Positions 22,256 through 32,061 are shown, counted from the first letter of the stretch. The stretch: DNA of 64,000 bases from Staphylococcus sp. IVB6214 (GCF_025558585.1 NZ_CP094723.1:1240001-1304000); one strand, 5' to 3'. The notes: a model not told the origin generated them from the letters alone. Program-made: numbers and translations.

Positions 22256-22540
22256 TTATTCAGCAACTGCGTATACAGATACTTGTTTTTTGTCGCGACC
22301 TTTACGTTCAAATTTAACAACGCCGTCGATTTTAGCGAATAATGTATCATCGCCACCTCGACCTACGTTTTCACCTGGGTAAATCTTTGTTCCACGTTGG
22401 CGGAATAAGATTGAACCACCTGTAACAAATTGTCCGTCAGCACGTTTAGCACCAAGACGTTTTGATTCAGAGTCACGTCCGTTCTTTGTAGAACTTACCC
22501 CTTTTTTAGATGCGAAAAATTGTAAGTTTAATTTAAGCAT
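22256..22540 (-). CDS. rpmA: 50S ribosomal protein L27 with cleavable N-terminal extension
   Basis: This 94-residue protein starts [14 protein letters not shown]. The first nine residues, ending L-Q-F-F, form the extension that Firmicutes remove after translation, exposing A-S-K-K-G, whose tail reaches the peptidyl-transferase centre. The protease for this is encoded by the gene just upstream (prp). A GAGGTG site precedes the ATG. Confidence 0.98.
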   Translation of the reverse strand: MLKLNLQFFASKKGVSSTKNGRDSESKRLGAKRADGQFVTGGSILFRQRGTKIYPGENVGRGGDDTLFAKIDGVVKFERKGRDKKQVSVYAVAE

Positions 22541-22550
22541 GAGTTACACC

Positions 22551-22871
22551 TCACTTTAGATTTAGTTTAATAAAATCACTGTATTCGTCTTCAATTGTTT
22601 GTAGAGATACGAGCATCGCTTGTAAAATAAGCTGTGCTTGTTCATTTTTTGTATCAACACTTCTTACATGAAAATAGCCACCATCGTCCGAATAATCAAT
22701 ATCAGGTCTTTCTGATGTTAAACCCATAATCGCATTGACACTACCGAAAAGTACTGCTGATGCACCTGCACAAACAATATCTTGTCCATGTTCTGCAAAA
22801 TCAGCATGTCCATCCATTACGAAATCAGTAATATGACCTTCTTCATTTAACGAGATATCTACATGAATCAT
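22551..22871 (-). CDS. prp: Ribosomal-processing cysteine protease Prp
   Basis: This 106-residue protease (YsxB family) cuts the N-terminal extension of L27. The catalytic His is in D-G-H-A at about residue 22 and the Cys in I-V-C-A-G-A-S at about residue 34. It starts three bases after the rplU stop with no clear ribosome site, suggesting coupled translation. It lies between rplU and rpmA, the invariant order in Firmicutes. Confidence 0.95.
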   Translation of the reverse strand: MIHVDISLNEEGHITDFVMDGHADFAEHGQDIVCAGASAVLFGSVNAIMGLTSERPDIDYSDDGGYFHVRSVDTKNEQAQLILQAMLVSLQTIEDEYSDFIKLNLK

Positions 22872-22874
22872 ATA

Positions 22875-23183
22875 TTAAGCGTTAATTTTTTCAATCGTAA
22901 GCTTAGTATAAGGCTGACGATGACCTTTTTTGCGTTTAGAGTCTTTACGACGACGGTATGTGAATACTGTAATTTTTTTACCGCGACCTTGTTTGTTAAC
23001 TGTCGCTGTAACTGTTGCACCTTCAACTGTTGGCGCACCAACTTTAACAGCATCTCCACCTACAAAAAGAACTTTATCAAAAGTGAAAGTGTCACCTTCG
23101 TTTACGTCTAATTTCTCAACATAAATCTCTTGGCCTTCTTCAACTTTGATTTGTTTTCCACCTGTTTCGATAATAGCAAACAT
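22875..23183 (-). CDS. rplU: 50S ribosomal protein L21
   Basis: This 102-residue protein starts [11 protein letters not shown] and ends with the basic [13 protein letters not shown] stretch that binds 23S rRNA. The ATG at 23183 lies eight bases after AGGAGG; an upstream GTG in frame overlaps the ribosome site and is unlikely. It is the first gene of rplU-prp-rpmA. Confidence 0.98.
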   Translation of the reverse strand: MFAIIETGGKQIKVEEGQEIYVEKLDVNEGDTFTFDKVLFVGGDAVKVGAPTVEGATVTATVNKQGRGKKITVFTYRRRKDSKRKKGHRQPYTKLTIEKINA

Positions 23184-23281
23184 ACTTTGCACCTCCTATT
23201 TTTAAGTCACGCCATATATAGGTGACATTATGTTCTTAAACCTATATTTGAGCGGTTGTATGTAGCTATAAACTACTCAAC
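23184..23281 (-). promoter_or_regulatory. 5' leader of rplU (L21 leader candidate)
   Basis: The approximately 98-base leader between the predicted transcription start and rplU contains ATATAGGT pairing with ACCTATAT, placed like the conserved Firmicute L21 leader, which is thought to let L21 control its own operon. I recognise it by position and pairing only. Confidence 0.5.
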
Positions 23282-23287
23282 TATTGC

Positions 23288-23316
23288 ATCATATCACTCT
23301 GATTATTTGATGTCAA
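23288..23316 (-). promoter_or_regulatory. rplU promoter inside the end of mreD
   Basis: The -35 TTGACA (23311-23316) and -10 TATGAT (23288-23293) are exactly 17 bases apart. The -35 lies within the last codons of mreD and the stop codon lies in the spacer. Confidence 0.8.
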
Positions 23317-23821
23317 TACTTGTGTTTACTTTTGTACGTCTATCCATCAATAAGTATATTACGATTAGTAATAATCCATTCATCAAAACAGTCGGTATAA
23401 TTCTTAATAGTAGGAATGGTAACATATGAAATGAAATAAAACCTAGCATATTGTAAACTGCGACTACAAATATTTCTAGAAAAATCATACCTAACAGAAT
23501 CATACAGTAAACCATTGTATGATCTCGATAAAATGGCTTCAAAAATTTGTCAGCAATTAAAATTGAAATTAAATAACCAAATAAGTACAATCCATATATC
23601 TGCCCAAAGTACAAATCTTGCATGATTCCTAATAAAAGACCCATGACAAGTGCCGTACTCGTGTTTCGATAAACCGTCATCAACATCAGCATTAAAAATA
23701 CTAGGTGTGGTACGAGAATGAATTTGACTTGTCCGATTGTAATAGGTGATAAAAAAGCGAGTAACGTATCCAAATAGAAACATAATAATGCTCCTAGTAC
23801 ATATATCAATGCCTTTCTCAC
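23303..23821 (-). CDS. mreD: Rod shape-determining protein MreD
   Basis: This 172-residue integral membrane protein has about five hydrophobic segments and belongs to the MreD family, which works with MreC in cell-wall synthesis. It starts with GTG, overlapping the mreC stop as GTGA. Staphylococci are cocci without MreB yet keep mreCD; the role there is probably in septal or peripheral wall synthesis. Confidence 0.93.
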   Translation of the reverse strand: MRKALIYVLGALLCFYLDTLLAFLSPITIGQVKFILVPHLVFLMLMLMTVYRNTSTALVMGLLLGIMQDLYFGQIYGLYLFGYLISILIADKFLKPFYRDHTMVYCMILLGMIFLEIFVVAVYNMLGFISFHMLPFLLLRIIPTVLMNGLLLIVIYLLMDRRTKVNTSIDIK

Positions 23822-24654
23822 TTATCTACGCCTCCATCATCTGTGATAGTTTTAGGGTCCCTTTTAGCCACATAGACATGAAGCATTTGATTCAAGTTCG
23901 CACCTGTCTTAATCGAGACTTGTTTTGACAGACCATACTGATCGTTATGTACCTTCTCAACTTCCCCTACATAGAGTCCTTTTGGTAATTGATCTCCCAA
24001 TCCACTCGTTACAACTTTGTCGCCCTTTTCAACTTTTTCTTTATTGTCGATATCACTAATGACGAGTCGATTATTCTTTTCATCATAATGGTCGATAAGA
24101 CCGAATACCTCATTGTCTCCATGCATAACATTAACAGAAAGACGATTTAGTCGACCTTTTGTTGATACAAGGTTCACTTGTGAAGAAAACTGATTCACTT
24201 TTGTGACTTGACCGACTAAGCCATCTGTTGTCATAACAGCCATATCAGGCTTAATACCATCTTTGGCACCTTTGTCTAAGACGAGTGAATTCATCCACTG
24301 ATCGGGTTGACGTGCAATGACCGCAGCTGAAACAGGCTCATACTCAGATATATCCTTGATATCAAGTTCTTTCTTTAACTTCTTATTTTCTGCTTGCAAT
24401 CGTTGATTTTCAGCTTCTAGTTGCTTTGTTTGATTCGTCGCAGGTTGTCTGTCGCTAAGCAAGTTTGTGATTGAGCCAGTGACAAAATGCACTGGGTAAG
24501 AGAACACACGCTGTCCGAATGAAGTCGTATCACTCACGTATTGTTCAGGTACTGATTGTACATTGGATCTAATAGACAAGCCAATTAAACCGATAAATAA
24601 AATTACTGCACAAAACAACACTACAAGTTTGTTGTTTCTAAAAAAATTGGACAA
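23818..24654 (-). CDS. mreC: Cell shape-determining protein MreC
   Basis: This bitopic membrane protein has an N-terminal anchor (about residues 8-27), a coiled coil near residues 72-98 (repeated L-E-A-E-N-x-x-L) and the extracellular beta-barrel MreC domain. The start is probably the TTG at 24654, six bases after GAGGTG; GTG and TTG codons at 24663 and 24660 are alternatives. It is translationally coupled to mreD. Confidence 0.92.
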   Translation of the reverse strand: MSNFFRNNKLVVLFCAVILFIGLIGLSIRSNVQSVPEQYVSDTTSFGQRVFSYPVHFVTGSITNLLSDRQPATNQTKQLEAENQRLQAENKKLKKELDIKDISEYEPVSAAVIARQPDQWMNSLVLDKGAKDGIKPDMAVMTTDGLVGQVTKVNQFSSQVNLVSTKGRLNRLSVNVMHGDNEVFGLIDHYDEKNNRLVISDIDNKEKVEKGDKVVTSGLGDQLPKGLYVGEVEKVHNDQYGLSKQVSIKTGANLNQMLHVYVAKRDPKTITDDGGVDK

Positions 24655-24830
24655 CCTCAACACCTCAAGTTACATGTATTTGTTTGTATCTATCTATTTT
24701 ATATCAGTCTTTTTGTTAAATAAAGTATCAAACGCACATTTGTTTCATCAATATATTGAAAATATTTGTTAGATAAGCATTTTCTTTCTATAAAAATAGA
24801 CGAACTTGACTAATAGTTTCGCACTGCTTG

Positions 24831-25304
24831 TTATTTCGTTCGATCATCATTTGTTTGAAAAGACGCAATTGGTTGTAATTCAAGTTGATGACCTAATTGA
24901 TATAAATCATATTGCATATCGAGTTCTGTTGTATATACACGCATCTTGTCATCACCAAAATGGTATAAAATAAAACGTGAATTTTGTTCAGCGATTAGAT
25001 AAGCATCATCATACGCCATTTTTTGTAATTCATTTACTTGCATAAATTCATACTTATCAATCCAGTCGAAAATTTGACGACTTCTGCTTTTAGGTACATT
25101 TCGAAACAAATCATTGTCTTCTACAACATAAGTTTCCCCTAGCGCAGGGACAGCATATCCTGATTCATCAATTGCTTGTGTCATGCCAGATTGATTGAAA
25201 GGATTCCATGCTTGATCTTTGACACTCGGTAAAAATTTCAATGATGTAACGATAAGCGCAATGATTAACAATAACAGCACAAAACCTTTTATGACCTTTG
25301 TCAT
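24831..25304 (-). CDS. DUF4930-like membrane-anchored protein of unknown function
   Basis: This 157-residue protein has one N-terminal membrane segment (about residues 6-24) and an otherwise soluble, probably external domain. It is conserved in staphylococci at this position next to mreC, but no function is known to me. An AGAGGG site supports the ATG. The 176 bases between its stop and mreC hold no gene. Confidence 0.8.
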   Translation of the reverse strand: MTKVIKGFVLLLLIIALIVTSLKFLPSVKDQAWNPFNQSGMTQAIDESGYAVPALGETYVVEDNDLFRNVPKSRSRQIFDWIDKYEFMQVNELQKMAYDDAYLIAEQNSRFILYHFGDDKMRVYTTELDMQYDLYQLGHQLELQPIASFQTNDDRTK

Positions 25305-25434
25305 ATACTGATATCCCTCTCTTTTAACTACTTATTTTTGCATAGGCCGAATCAATAAAGGTATGTAGGCTTAAAATTGTAAACTCACCCAACTATACAT
25401 ACTGCTTTATTATATCCTACCTATACTTTTACTG

Positions 25435-25477
25435 CATCCTACTAAGGTACGAGTCTATACAATGCTGAAGTAGGATG
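25435..25477. repeat. Inverted repeat in the leader of the small plus-strand gene
   Basis: Perfect nine-base arms CATCCTACT (25435-25443) and AGTAGGATG (25469-25477) with a 25-base loop, 51 bases before the start of the 51-residue protein. It could be an operator or an RNA hairpin. Confidence 0.5.
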
Positions 25478-25527
25478 TCTAGATTTTGCGTATCGTGTAC
25501 AATATAGTTAAAGGAGGTAATCAAATC

Positions 25528-25683
25528 ATGAGTTGGCTTACAATATTTTTAATTATATTATTGGTTGTGTTTATTGTGCGCTTTAGCTTCACATTATTAA
25601 GATGGACTTTTAAGCTTGGGTGCTTCTTATTACTTATATATTTAGGTTACCAACTATTTTTATGGATGATGCAATACTTGTAA
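25528..25683 (+). CDS. Small hydrophobic membrane protein (51 residues)
   Basis: The ATG at 25528 follows a perfect AAAGGAGG eleven bases upstream. The protein is almost wholly hydrophobic, with two membrane segments (about residues 3-19 and 28-48) separated by R-W-T-F-K. No family is recognisable. It is one of two plus-strand genes in the window, lying between two minus-strand genes and convergent with radC. The frame is open for 14 codons upstream, but without a ribosome site. Confidence 0.75.
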   Translation: MSWLTIFLIILLVVFIVRFSFTLLRWTFKLGCFLLLIYLGYQLFLWMMQYL

Positions 25684-25728
25684 TAATATGAGATGAATGG
25701 AATGATGTGTGTTCTCGACACTGTACCA

Positions 25729-26427
25729 TCATCTCTTTTGTTGTTTTTCGGTGTCGAAATCACTCATAATGGATACAAATTGATGGTCTCCAATAATAAT
25801 ATGATCCAGCACATCAATCCCCATAGCTTCTCCACAAGCCACTAAACGTTCGGTCGTTTTAATATCTGCCTGTGAAGGTGTTGGATCTCCAGAAGGATGA
25901 TTATGAACGACAATCATCGCATGGGCAGACCACTTCACCGCTTCTTTAAAAATTTCTCTCGGATGAATAATTGCACTATTCAATGTGCCGATGAATATCG
26001 TCTTCTGATGTATAACTTGAAGCTTTGTGTTAAGCAATAACACAACAAAGTGCTCTTGTGTATATCCACTCATTAAGTGATACATTTTTTCTGCAATTTG
26101 TTCTGGTTCTTCTATTGGTTCAGAAAGATTAAGAAACCTTTCTTGATGTGCACGTCCACCTAGTTCAAAAGCTGCCATCAATGTAATTGCTTTATTGACT
26201 CCAATTCCTTTCATCGATGTGAGTTCTACGATAGTTAAAGCTTTTAATTGTTCTAATGTTTGATATGTACTTAATAATTGTGATGCTAATTGCAAGCTTG
26301 AACACCCCAAATGCCCCGTATTCAACAAAATTGCAATTAATTCGGTATTTGACAATGCCGACGCACCTTGTGCCATCAAGCGCTCTTTCGGTTTTTCTTG
26401 AACACATAATTCATAAATTTGACTCAT
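25729..26427 (-). CDS. radC: RadC family JAB1/MPN+ protein
   Basis: This 232-residue protein has an N-terminal helix-hairpin-helix-like region (M-K-G-I-G-V-N-K-A at about residues 72-80) and a C-terminal JAMM metalloprotease-like domain with H-N-H-P-S-G-D and the distal aspartate in S-Q-A-D. The old link to DNA repair is doubtful; its function is not settled. The start overlaps the comC stop by four bases (ATGA), indicating coupling. Confidence 0.93.
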   Translation of the reverse strand: MSQIYELCVQEKPKERLMAQGASALSNTELIAILLNTGHLGCSSLQLASQLLSTYQTLEQLKALTIVELTSMKGIGVNKAITLMAAFELGGRAHQERFLNLSEPIEEPEQIAEKMYHLMSGYTQEHFVVLLLNTKLQVIHQKTIFIGTLNSAIIHPREIFKEAVKWSAHAMIVVHNHPSGDPTPSQADIKTTERLVACGEAMGIDVLDHIIIGDHQFVSIMSDFDTEKQQKR

Positions 26428-27143
26428 ATAATACCTCCTAACAAAGCTAACAACGTGGGATATAAGAAAACAACGACATTAAAACTGAGATATATCGCTG
26501 GAACAAGCGGATAATATGGGGGATGAAATAATCGACTATAATATAGAAAAGGAAATAGTATCAAACCAATAGGGAATGTTAACCAGATGACAAAAAGGAC
26601 AAATGAAGGGGGTAACAAAATTGATAATATCATCATTAATTTAAAGTCACCCATACCAATATAATGATGTAAGCAAAGACTACATAGAAATAAAGTGCCA
26701 AAAAAAACAAAGTGAATTAAGGTGAATGTCGATATTCCAGTAAAAAAGAATGAACACGTGAATAATAAAAAGAGAAATCGATGTGGAACGATAAGATTTC
26801 GTATATCTTGTAACGTAAGTACAAGTAACAGGAAACTCATCGTATAAAATTGTATTGTATTCAAATATAGTGTCGTATAAATAGGCAAAATGACAATAAG
26901 GCCACCGGTTACTTCAGCTATAAACAAGTCTTTTGGTATAGGTGTATAGCAGTGACGACAACGCCCTTTCAACATCATAAAGCTAAAAATTGGTATGATG
27001 TCATGCCAAGCCAGTTGTTGCCCGCATGTCTGACAACATGAACGTGAACATAACTGATGTATTGAAAGATGGCGTATATCTGCCAATTGCATCAGAAAAC
27101 TCATCAGTGTACTACCAAGAAGAAACAACAACAAAATGCGCAT
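26424..27143 (-). CDS. comC: Type IV prepilin peptidase, ComC type
   Basis: This 239-residue polytopic membrane protein has about seven hydrophobic segments. It carries the two CxxC pairs of the methylase loop region (C-x-x-C near residues 37-40 and again near 63-66), and the aspartyl-protease pair: Asp in L-Q-D-I-R-N and Asp in G-M-G-D-F-K. It processes the ComG pseudopilins of the DNA-uptake machine. The ATG at 27143 follows GGAGG by six bases; the frame is open six codons further. Confidence 0.93.
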   Translation of the reverse strand: MRILLLFLLGSTLMSFLMQLADIRHLSIHQLCSRSCCQTCGQQLAWHDIIPIFSFMMLKGRCRHCYTPIPKDLFIAEVTGGLIVILPIYTTLYLNTIQFYTMSFLLLVLTLQDIRNLIVPHRFLFLLFTCSFFFTGISTFTLIHFVFFGTLFLCSLCLHHYIGMGDFKLMMILSILLPPSFVLFVIWLTFPIGLILFPFLYYSRLFHPPYYPLVPAIYLSFNVVVFLYPTLLALLGGII

Positions 27144-27224
27144 ATGATTCCTCCATGTCAATTGAATTGTTGACTATTATAATGTGCACGGCAAGTATCG
27201 TCAAATTGATAATCATGAAAAAAA

Positions 27225-27264
27225 GAGCGATATACACCTTCATATTTTAAGGTATATATCACTC
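27225..27264 (-). terminator. Terminator after folC
   Basis: A 14-base-pair stem (GAGTGATATATACC with GGTGTATATCGCTC, two G-U pairs) followed by seven Ts on the minus strand, 18 bases after the folC stop. Confidence 0.85.
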
Positions 27265-27282
27265 CATGATGATAAGCTTTTA

Positions 27283-28548
27283 TTAATGATAGCCAAGCTT
27301 CGTTTTCACTTCACTAATAAAGTATAAGCTTCCTGTTATCAACAGTGCATCCCCATTATAATTTTGGATAAAACTCACGTAGTCCTCAACCATTGATTTT
27401 TGTACACTATCTACTTCATCATATAACTTTTCGATAGGAAGTGCTTTGGGAAAGTTAAACTGTGTTACATAAATATGCTCTGCAATTTCATCGAATGCAT
27501 GCAACATGTGATGAATTGGTTTGCCAGCTATTGCTGAAAATAAGATATCAACTTTTTCTAAGTGATAATACTTTTCGATTGTATCAATTAGAGCGTCAAC
27601 ACTTTCTTGATTGTGTGCACCATCTAAAATAATAAGTGGTTTTTCTGATACACGCTCAATGCGCCCCTTCCATTTCACCTGTTCAATACCATCAATCATT
27701 TTATTGAAATCAATCTCAATAAGACCTTGCTCATTCAATTCTATGAGTGCAGTAATCGCCAATGCTGCATTTTCTTTCTGATGCTCACCTAACATATCTA
27801 ATGCAATATTTTCAAGTTCATAATCTTTATATCGATAAGTAAATTCATCATCTTCTGAGACGATAAGAATATCACGATCAAATTCTAAAGACTTGGCACG
27901 CATATTTTCAGCAGTATCACGAATAAGTTTCAGTGACTCTTCATTTTTCACAGCGTAGACGACAGGAACACCTTCTTTAATAATTGCACTTTTATCACGT
28001 GCAATATCTATATAAGTGCTCCCTAAAATATCTGTATGATCTAAACCGATACTCGTCAAAACACTCAATACCGGGGTAATTACATTTGTCGAGTCATTTT
28101 TTACACCAAGACCTGCTTCAACAATGACAAAGTCGACAGGATGTATCTCGCCAAAATAGAGATACATCATCGTTGTTATAATTTCAAACTCTGTCGCCAC
28201 ACCTAGTTCTGTCTCTTCATCCATTGCTTCGCTTACTGGTTTTACACGGCGAACCAGCTCAACAATCTCGTCATTTGAAATCGGTGTTCCATCTAAACTA
28301 ATACGTTCATTAAAAGATTCAATATAAGGCGAGGTAAACGTCCCTACTTGATAGTCATTATTCAACAAAGCATCTCGTAAGTAAGCAACTGTCGAACCTT
28401 TTCCGTTCGTACCACCAATGTGAATCGCTTGAATCTTTTGTTCTGGATTACCGAGTCGCTGTAACATCCATTCCATACGCTTAACACCCGGCTTAATGCC
28501 GAACTTCGTACGCTCATGGATCCAATATAAGCTATCAAGATAATTCAT
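27283..28548 (-). CDS. folC: Folylpolyglutamate synthase/dihydrofolate synthase
   Basis: This 421-residue Mur-ligase-family enzyme adds glutamate residues to folates and may make dihydrofolate. The ATP loop G-G-T-N-G-K-G-S-T is near residues 45-53, with T-S-P-Y near 74 and D-G-A-H-N in the C-terminal domain. It follows valS by 11 bases, so valS-folC share a transcript controlled by the T-box. Confidence 0.96.
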   Translation of the reverse strand: MNYLDSLYWIHERTKFGIKPGVKRMEWMLQRLGNPEQKIQAIHIGGTNGKGSTVAYLRDALLNNDYQVGTFTSPYIESFNERISLDGTPISNDEIVELVRRVKPVSEAMDEETELGVATEFEIITTMMYLYFGEIHPVDFVIVEAGLGVKNDSTNVITPVLSVLTSIGLDHTDILGSTYIDIARDKSAIIKEGVPVVYAVKNEESLKLIRDTAENMRAKSLEFDRDILIVSEDDEFTYRYKDYELENIALDMLGEHQKENAALAITALIELNEQGLIEIDFNKMIDGIEQVKWKGRIERVSEKPLIILDGAHNQESVDALIDTIEKYYHLEKVDILFSAIAGKPIHHMLHAFDEIAEHIYVTQFNFPKALPIEKLYDEVDSVQKSMVEDYVSFIQNYNGDALLITGSLYFISEVKTKLGYH

Positions 28549-28559
28549 AGTTCATACTC

Positions 28560-31190
28560 CTATGCTTTTAATTGTTCAATTCGCGCTTTCACACCATCAT
28601 ATTTTTCTTGATATTTCACTTGTTTGTCACGTTCTTCTTGAATGACTTTTTCAGGTGCTTTTTGAACGAATTTTTCATTTGCAAGTTTCTTATTCACACG
28701 ATCCAGTTCTTTTTGCCATTTTTCCAGATCTTTTTCTAAGCGTGCAATTTCTTTATCCATATCGATCAGACCTTCTAAAGGTAAGATGACTTCACCAGCT
28801 GCAACAACAGTTGTCATCGCTTTTTCTGGAATAGAAACATCTGTATCAATTGTTAGTTCGCTCGGATTACAGAAACGCTCTAAATATCCTTTATTGTTAA
28901 TCAATAACTGCTGAATGTTTTCATTTTTAGCTTGGATGATAATTGGAATTTCTTTTGACAATGGTGTATTCACTTCTAATCGTGATTGACGCACTGATTT
29001 AATAATTTCAACCAATTGTTCCATCACATCTTTACTTTCTGGGAACATTAAATCATTATTCACCGTAGGCCAAGCACTTGTTACAATTGATTCTCCTTCA
29101 TGAGGAAGGTTTTGCCAAATATGCGCAGTTACGAATGGCATGAATGGGTGTAATAAGCGCATAATGCGATCTAACGTATAGCTCAATACTGAACGTGTGA
29201 CATTTTTCTGCATTTCGTCATCACCATTCATCGGTATTTTACTCATTTCAATGTACCAGTCACAGAATTCATCCCAGATAAAGTTGTATAACGCACGGCC
29301 TACTTCACCGAATTCGTATTTATCACTTAAGTCCGTAACTGTTTCAATTGTTTCATTGAGACGTGTTAAAATCCATTGATCTGCCACAGATAAGTTTTGT
29401 GTTAAATCAATATCTTCATACTTAAAGTCTTCACCGATATTCATTAAGCTGAAACGTGCAGCATTCCAAATTTTATTGATAAAGTTCCATACAGATTCGA
29501 CTTTCTCTGTTGAATATCTTAAGTCATGTCCTGGTGAAGAACCTGTTGCTAAGAAGTAACGTAAGCTATCCGCACCGTATTGATCGATTACATCCATTGG
29601 ATCTACACCGTTACCCAATGATTTACTCATTTTACGTCCATCTTCTGCACGCACAAGACCGTGTAGTAATACATCATTGAATGGTTTTTGACCAGTAAAT
29701 TCTAAACCTTGGAAGATCATACGTGCTACCCAGAAGAAGATGATATCATATCCTGTTACAAGTACATTTGTTGGGTAGTAACGTTGATAATCTGCCGCTT
29801 CTTCATCTGGCCAGTTCAATGTTGAAAATGGCCATAATGCACTTGAGAACCATGTATCAAGAACGTCCTCATCTTGTGTCCAGTTCTCACTGTCTTCTGG
29901 CGCTTCCATGCCGACATAGAGCTCACCTGTCTCGTTGTGATACCATGCTGGAATTTGATGCCCCCACCAAAGTTGACGAGAGATTGTCCAGTCACGAATC
30001 TCTTCCATCCAGCGATTGAAAGTTTTTTCAAAACGACCTGGTACAAATTCAATACGACCATCTGTTTTTTGATTGTCTAACGCTTGTTGTGCAAGTGGTG
30101 CCATTTTAACGAACCATTGTGTCGATAAATATGGCTCAACAACTGCACCACTACGTTCAGAATGTCCAACAGAATGCATATGATCTTCAATTTTAATGAC
30201 AAGACCTTCTTCTTCTAGGTCTTTCACTAGTTGTTTACGACATTCAAAGCGGTCCATACCTTCATATTTCCCTGCTTTATCGTTCATATGACCTGATTCA
30301 TCCATAACGACAATGCGTTCTAATTCGTGACGATTACCAATTTCAAAGTCATTTGGATCATGCGCAGGTGTTACTTTCATTGCACCACTACCAAATTCCT
30401 TGTCAACGTATTCATCCGCTATTACAGGCAATGTACGACCTACGATTGGTAAAATCACTTCTTTACCGATGATGTCTTGATAGCGTTCATCATCCGGGTT
30501 AACAACTATTGCAGTATCCCCTAACATCGTTTCAGGGCGTGTTGTCGCAATTTCAATAAAACCACTACCATCTGCATAAGGATATTTGAAATGATAGAAC
30601 TTACCGTTTACGTCTTCATGAATTACTTCGATATCAGAAAGTGCTGTGCGCGCTTCTGGATCCCAGTTGATGATGCGTTCGCCGCGATAAATTAAGCCTT
30701 TGTTGTACATGTCAACGAATACTTTACGTACTGCTTCACTTAATCCATCATCTAATGTAAAACGTTCACGTGAATAATCCAATCCAAGTCCTAGCTTCGC
30801 CCACTGTTGGCGAATAAATGATGCATATTCTTCTTTCCATTCCCATGCTTTTTCTAAGAATTTTTCTCGGCCGATGTCATGACGAGAAATGCCTTCCTCA
30901 CGCATTTTCGCTTCGACTTTCGCTTGTGTTGCAATCCCTGCATGGTCCATACCTGGTAGATAAAGTGTATCGTATCCTTGCATGCGCTTCATACGTGTTA
31001 AGATATCTTGTAACGTTGTATCCCAAGCATGACCTAAATGCAACTTCCCTGTTACATTTGGTGGTGGAATGACGATTGTATATGTTGGTTTATCTAAATC
31101 ACCACTTGGTTTAAAGCGGTTATGATCAAGCCATTCTTGATAGCGGCCTGCTTCTACTTCTTGCGGGTTATATTTTGTTTGCATGTCCAT
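28560..31190 (-). CDS. valS: Valine-tRNA ligase
   Basis: This 876-residue class I synthetase charges tRNA-Val and edits threonine. It has the HIGH-type H-L-G-H-A near residues 52-56, the CP1 editing domain with [10 protein letters not shown], the K-M-S-K-S loop (about 525), an anticodon-binding helical domain and a C-terminal coiled coil typical of ValRS. GGAGGG lies eight bases before the ATG. It is downstream of a T-box leader. Confidence 0.98.
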   Translation of the reverse strand: MDMQTKYNPQEVEAGRYQEWLDHNRFKPSGDLDKPTYTIVIPPPNVTGKLHLGHAWDTTLQDILTRMKRMQGYDTLYLPGMDHAGIATQAKVEAKMREEGISRHDIGREKFLEKAWEWKEEYASFIRQQWAKLGLGLDYSRERFTLDDGLSEAVRKVFVDMYNKGLIYRGERIINWDPEARTALSDIEVIHEDVNGKFYHFKYPYADGSGFIEIATTRPETMLGDTAIVVNPDDERYQDIIGKEVILPIVGRTLPVIADEYVDKEFGSGAMKVTPAHDPNDFEIGNRHELERIVVMDESGHMNDKAGKYEGMDRFECRKQLVKDLEEEGLVIKIEDHMHSVGHSERSGAVVEPYLSTQWFVKMAPLAQQALDNQKTDGRIEFVPGRFEKTFNRWMEEIRDWTISRQLWWGHQIPAWYHNETGELYVGMEAPEDSENWTQDEDVLDTWFSSALWPFSTLNWPDEEAADYQRYYPTNVLVTGYDIIFFWVARMIFQGLEFTGQKPFNDVLLHGLVRAEDGRKMSKSLGNGVDPMDVIDQYGADSLRYFLATGSSPGHDLRYSTEKVESVWNFINKIWNAARFSLMNIGEDFKYEDIDLTQNLSVADQWILTRLNETIETVTDLSDKYEFGEVGRALYNFIWDEFCDWYIEMSKIPMNGDDEMQKNVTRSVLSYTLDRIMRLLHPFMPFVTAHIWQNLPHEGESIVTSAWPTVNNDLMFPESKDVMEQLVEIIKSVRQSRLEVNTPLSKEIPIIIQAKNENIQQLLINNKGYLERFCNPSELTIDTDVSIPEKAMTTVVAAGEVILPLEGLIDMDKEIARLEKDLEKWQKELDRVNKKLANEKFVQKAPEKVIQEERDKQVKYQEKYDGVKARIEQLKA

Positions 31191-31204
31191 TGTTAAATCC
31201 CTCC

Positions 31205-31455
31205 ATAAAAAATAAAAAGAACACCTGTCCTAAAATAGGACGGATGTTCCGTGGTACCACCTATATTCAATAGTTACTTTAATAGTTAAGCTATTGCACT
31301 CATATGATTAACGCTCATGACACGCTCTAGCCTACTCAACTCAGCTAAAGAACAAGTGGGCTACCTTCTGCTGAAACTTATATGCATTTCCACCAATCAT
31401 GCACTCTCTAGAATAAATTATCAACATACTCTTCCCAAAGATTCATATTCTATTT
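31205..31455 (-). promoter_or_regulatory. T-box leader of valS
   Basis: The canonical T-box AGGTGGTACCACGG lies at about 31248-31264, followed by a terminator (GAACATCCGTCCT with AGGACAGGTGTTC, 31219-31250) and a T run. The bulge UGGU would pair with discriminator A, as in tRNA-Val. The stem-I region extends up to the promoter. Confidence 0.92.
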
Positions 31456-31461
31456 AACAAT

Positions 31462-31490
31462 ATAGTATAATGAATTCACAATTAAGTCAA
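31462..31490 (-). promoter_or_regulatory. valS promoter
   Basis: The -35 TTGACT (31485-31490) and -10 TACTAT (31462-31467) are 17 bases apart on the minus strand. A plus-strand TATAAT (31466-31471) suited to tag overlaps the same bases, so the two divergent promoters share their -10 region. Confidence 0.75.
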
Positions 31491-31506
31491 TATAGGAGTT
31501 GATAAT

Positions 31507-32061
31507 ATGAACCCTTGCGCATTCGGAACAACGGATCCATTATACATTCAATATCACGATGAGTTCTGGGGCAAACCACTTTACGATTCACAACAATTGT
31601 TTGAATTGCTCGCACTCGAATCACAACACGCCGGATTGTCGTGGTTGACAATATTAAAGAAAAAAGAAGCTTATCAAAACGCTTTTCATCAATTTAATCC
31701 CTACAAAGTTGCCGAAATGTCTGATGAAGACATTGATACCTTAATGGACTTTCCAAACATTATTCATCATCGAAAAAAATTAGAAGCGATTGTTGCACAA
31801 GCTCAGGGCTATATTGAGATTGAACAAGAACACGGAAGCTTTTCTGAATTTTTATGGTCTTTTGTTGACGGCTCACCGATTGATTTCCGTTATGAATCTG
31901 TTGAAGAACGAATCACAGTGAATGACACAGCAAAACGATTGTCCAAAGCATTAAAACAATATGGGTTCAAGTTTATTGGTCCAGTGACAATCTTTTCATT
32001 TATGGAAGCGGCTGGCATGTACAATTCACATCTTGTAAGTTGCCCACATCGAAACACCTAA
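31507..32061 (+). CDS. tag: DNA-3-methyladenine glycosylase I
   Basis: This 184-residue repair enzyme removes 3-methyladenine from alkylated DNA. The four zinc ligands of the Tag family are all present at the E. coli positions: Cys4, His17, His175 and Cys179. AGGAG lies eight bases before the ATG. It is divergent from valS and convergent with the AbrB-family gene, overlapping its end by four bases. Confidence 0.96.
   Translation: MNPCAFGTTDPLYIQYHDEFWGKPLYDSQQLFELLALESQHAGLSWLTILKKKEAYQNAFHQFNPYKVAEMSDEDIDTLMDFPNIIHHRKKLEAIVAQAQGYIEIEQEHGSFSEFLWSFVDGSPIDFRYESVEERITVNDTAKRLSKALKQYGFKFIGPVTIFSFMEAAGMYNSHLVSCPHRNT

Noticed and set aside
22868..23124. Overlapping ORFs on both strands over rplU
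   Set aside because: Shadow frames of the L21 gene, whose lysine- and arginine-rich end leaves other frames open.
29768..30080. Several 70-85-codon ORFs inside valS
   Set aside because: Other-frame shadows of a conserved synthetase; no ribosome sites.
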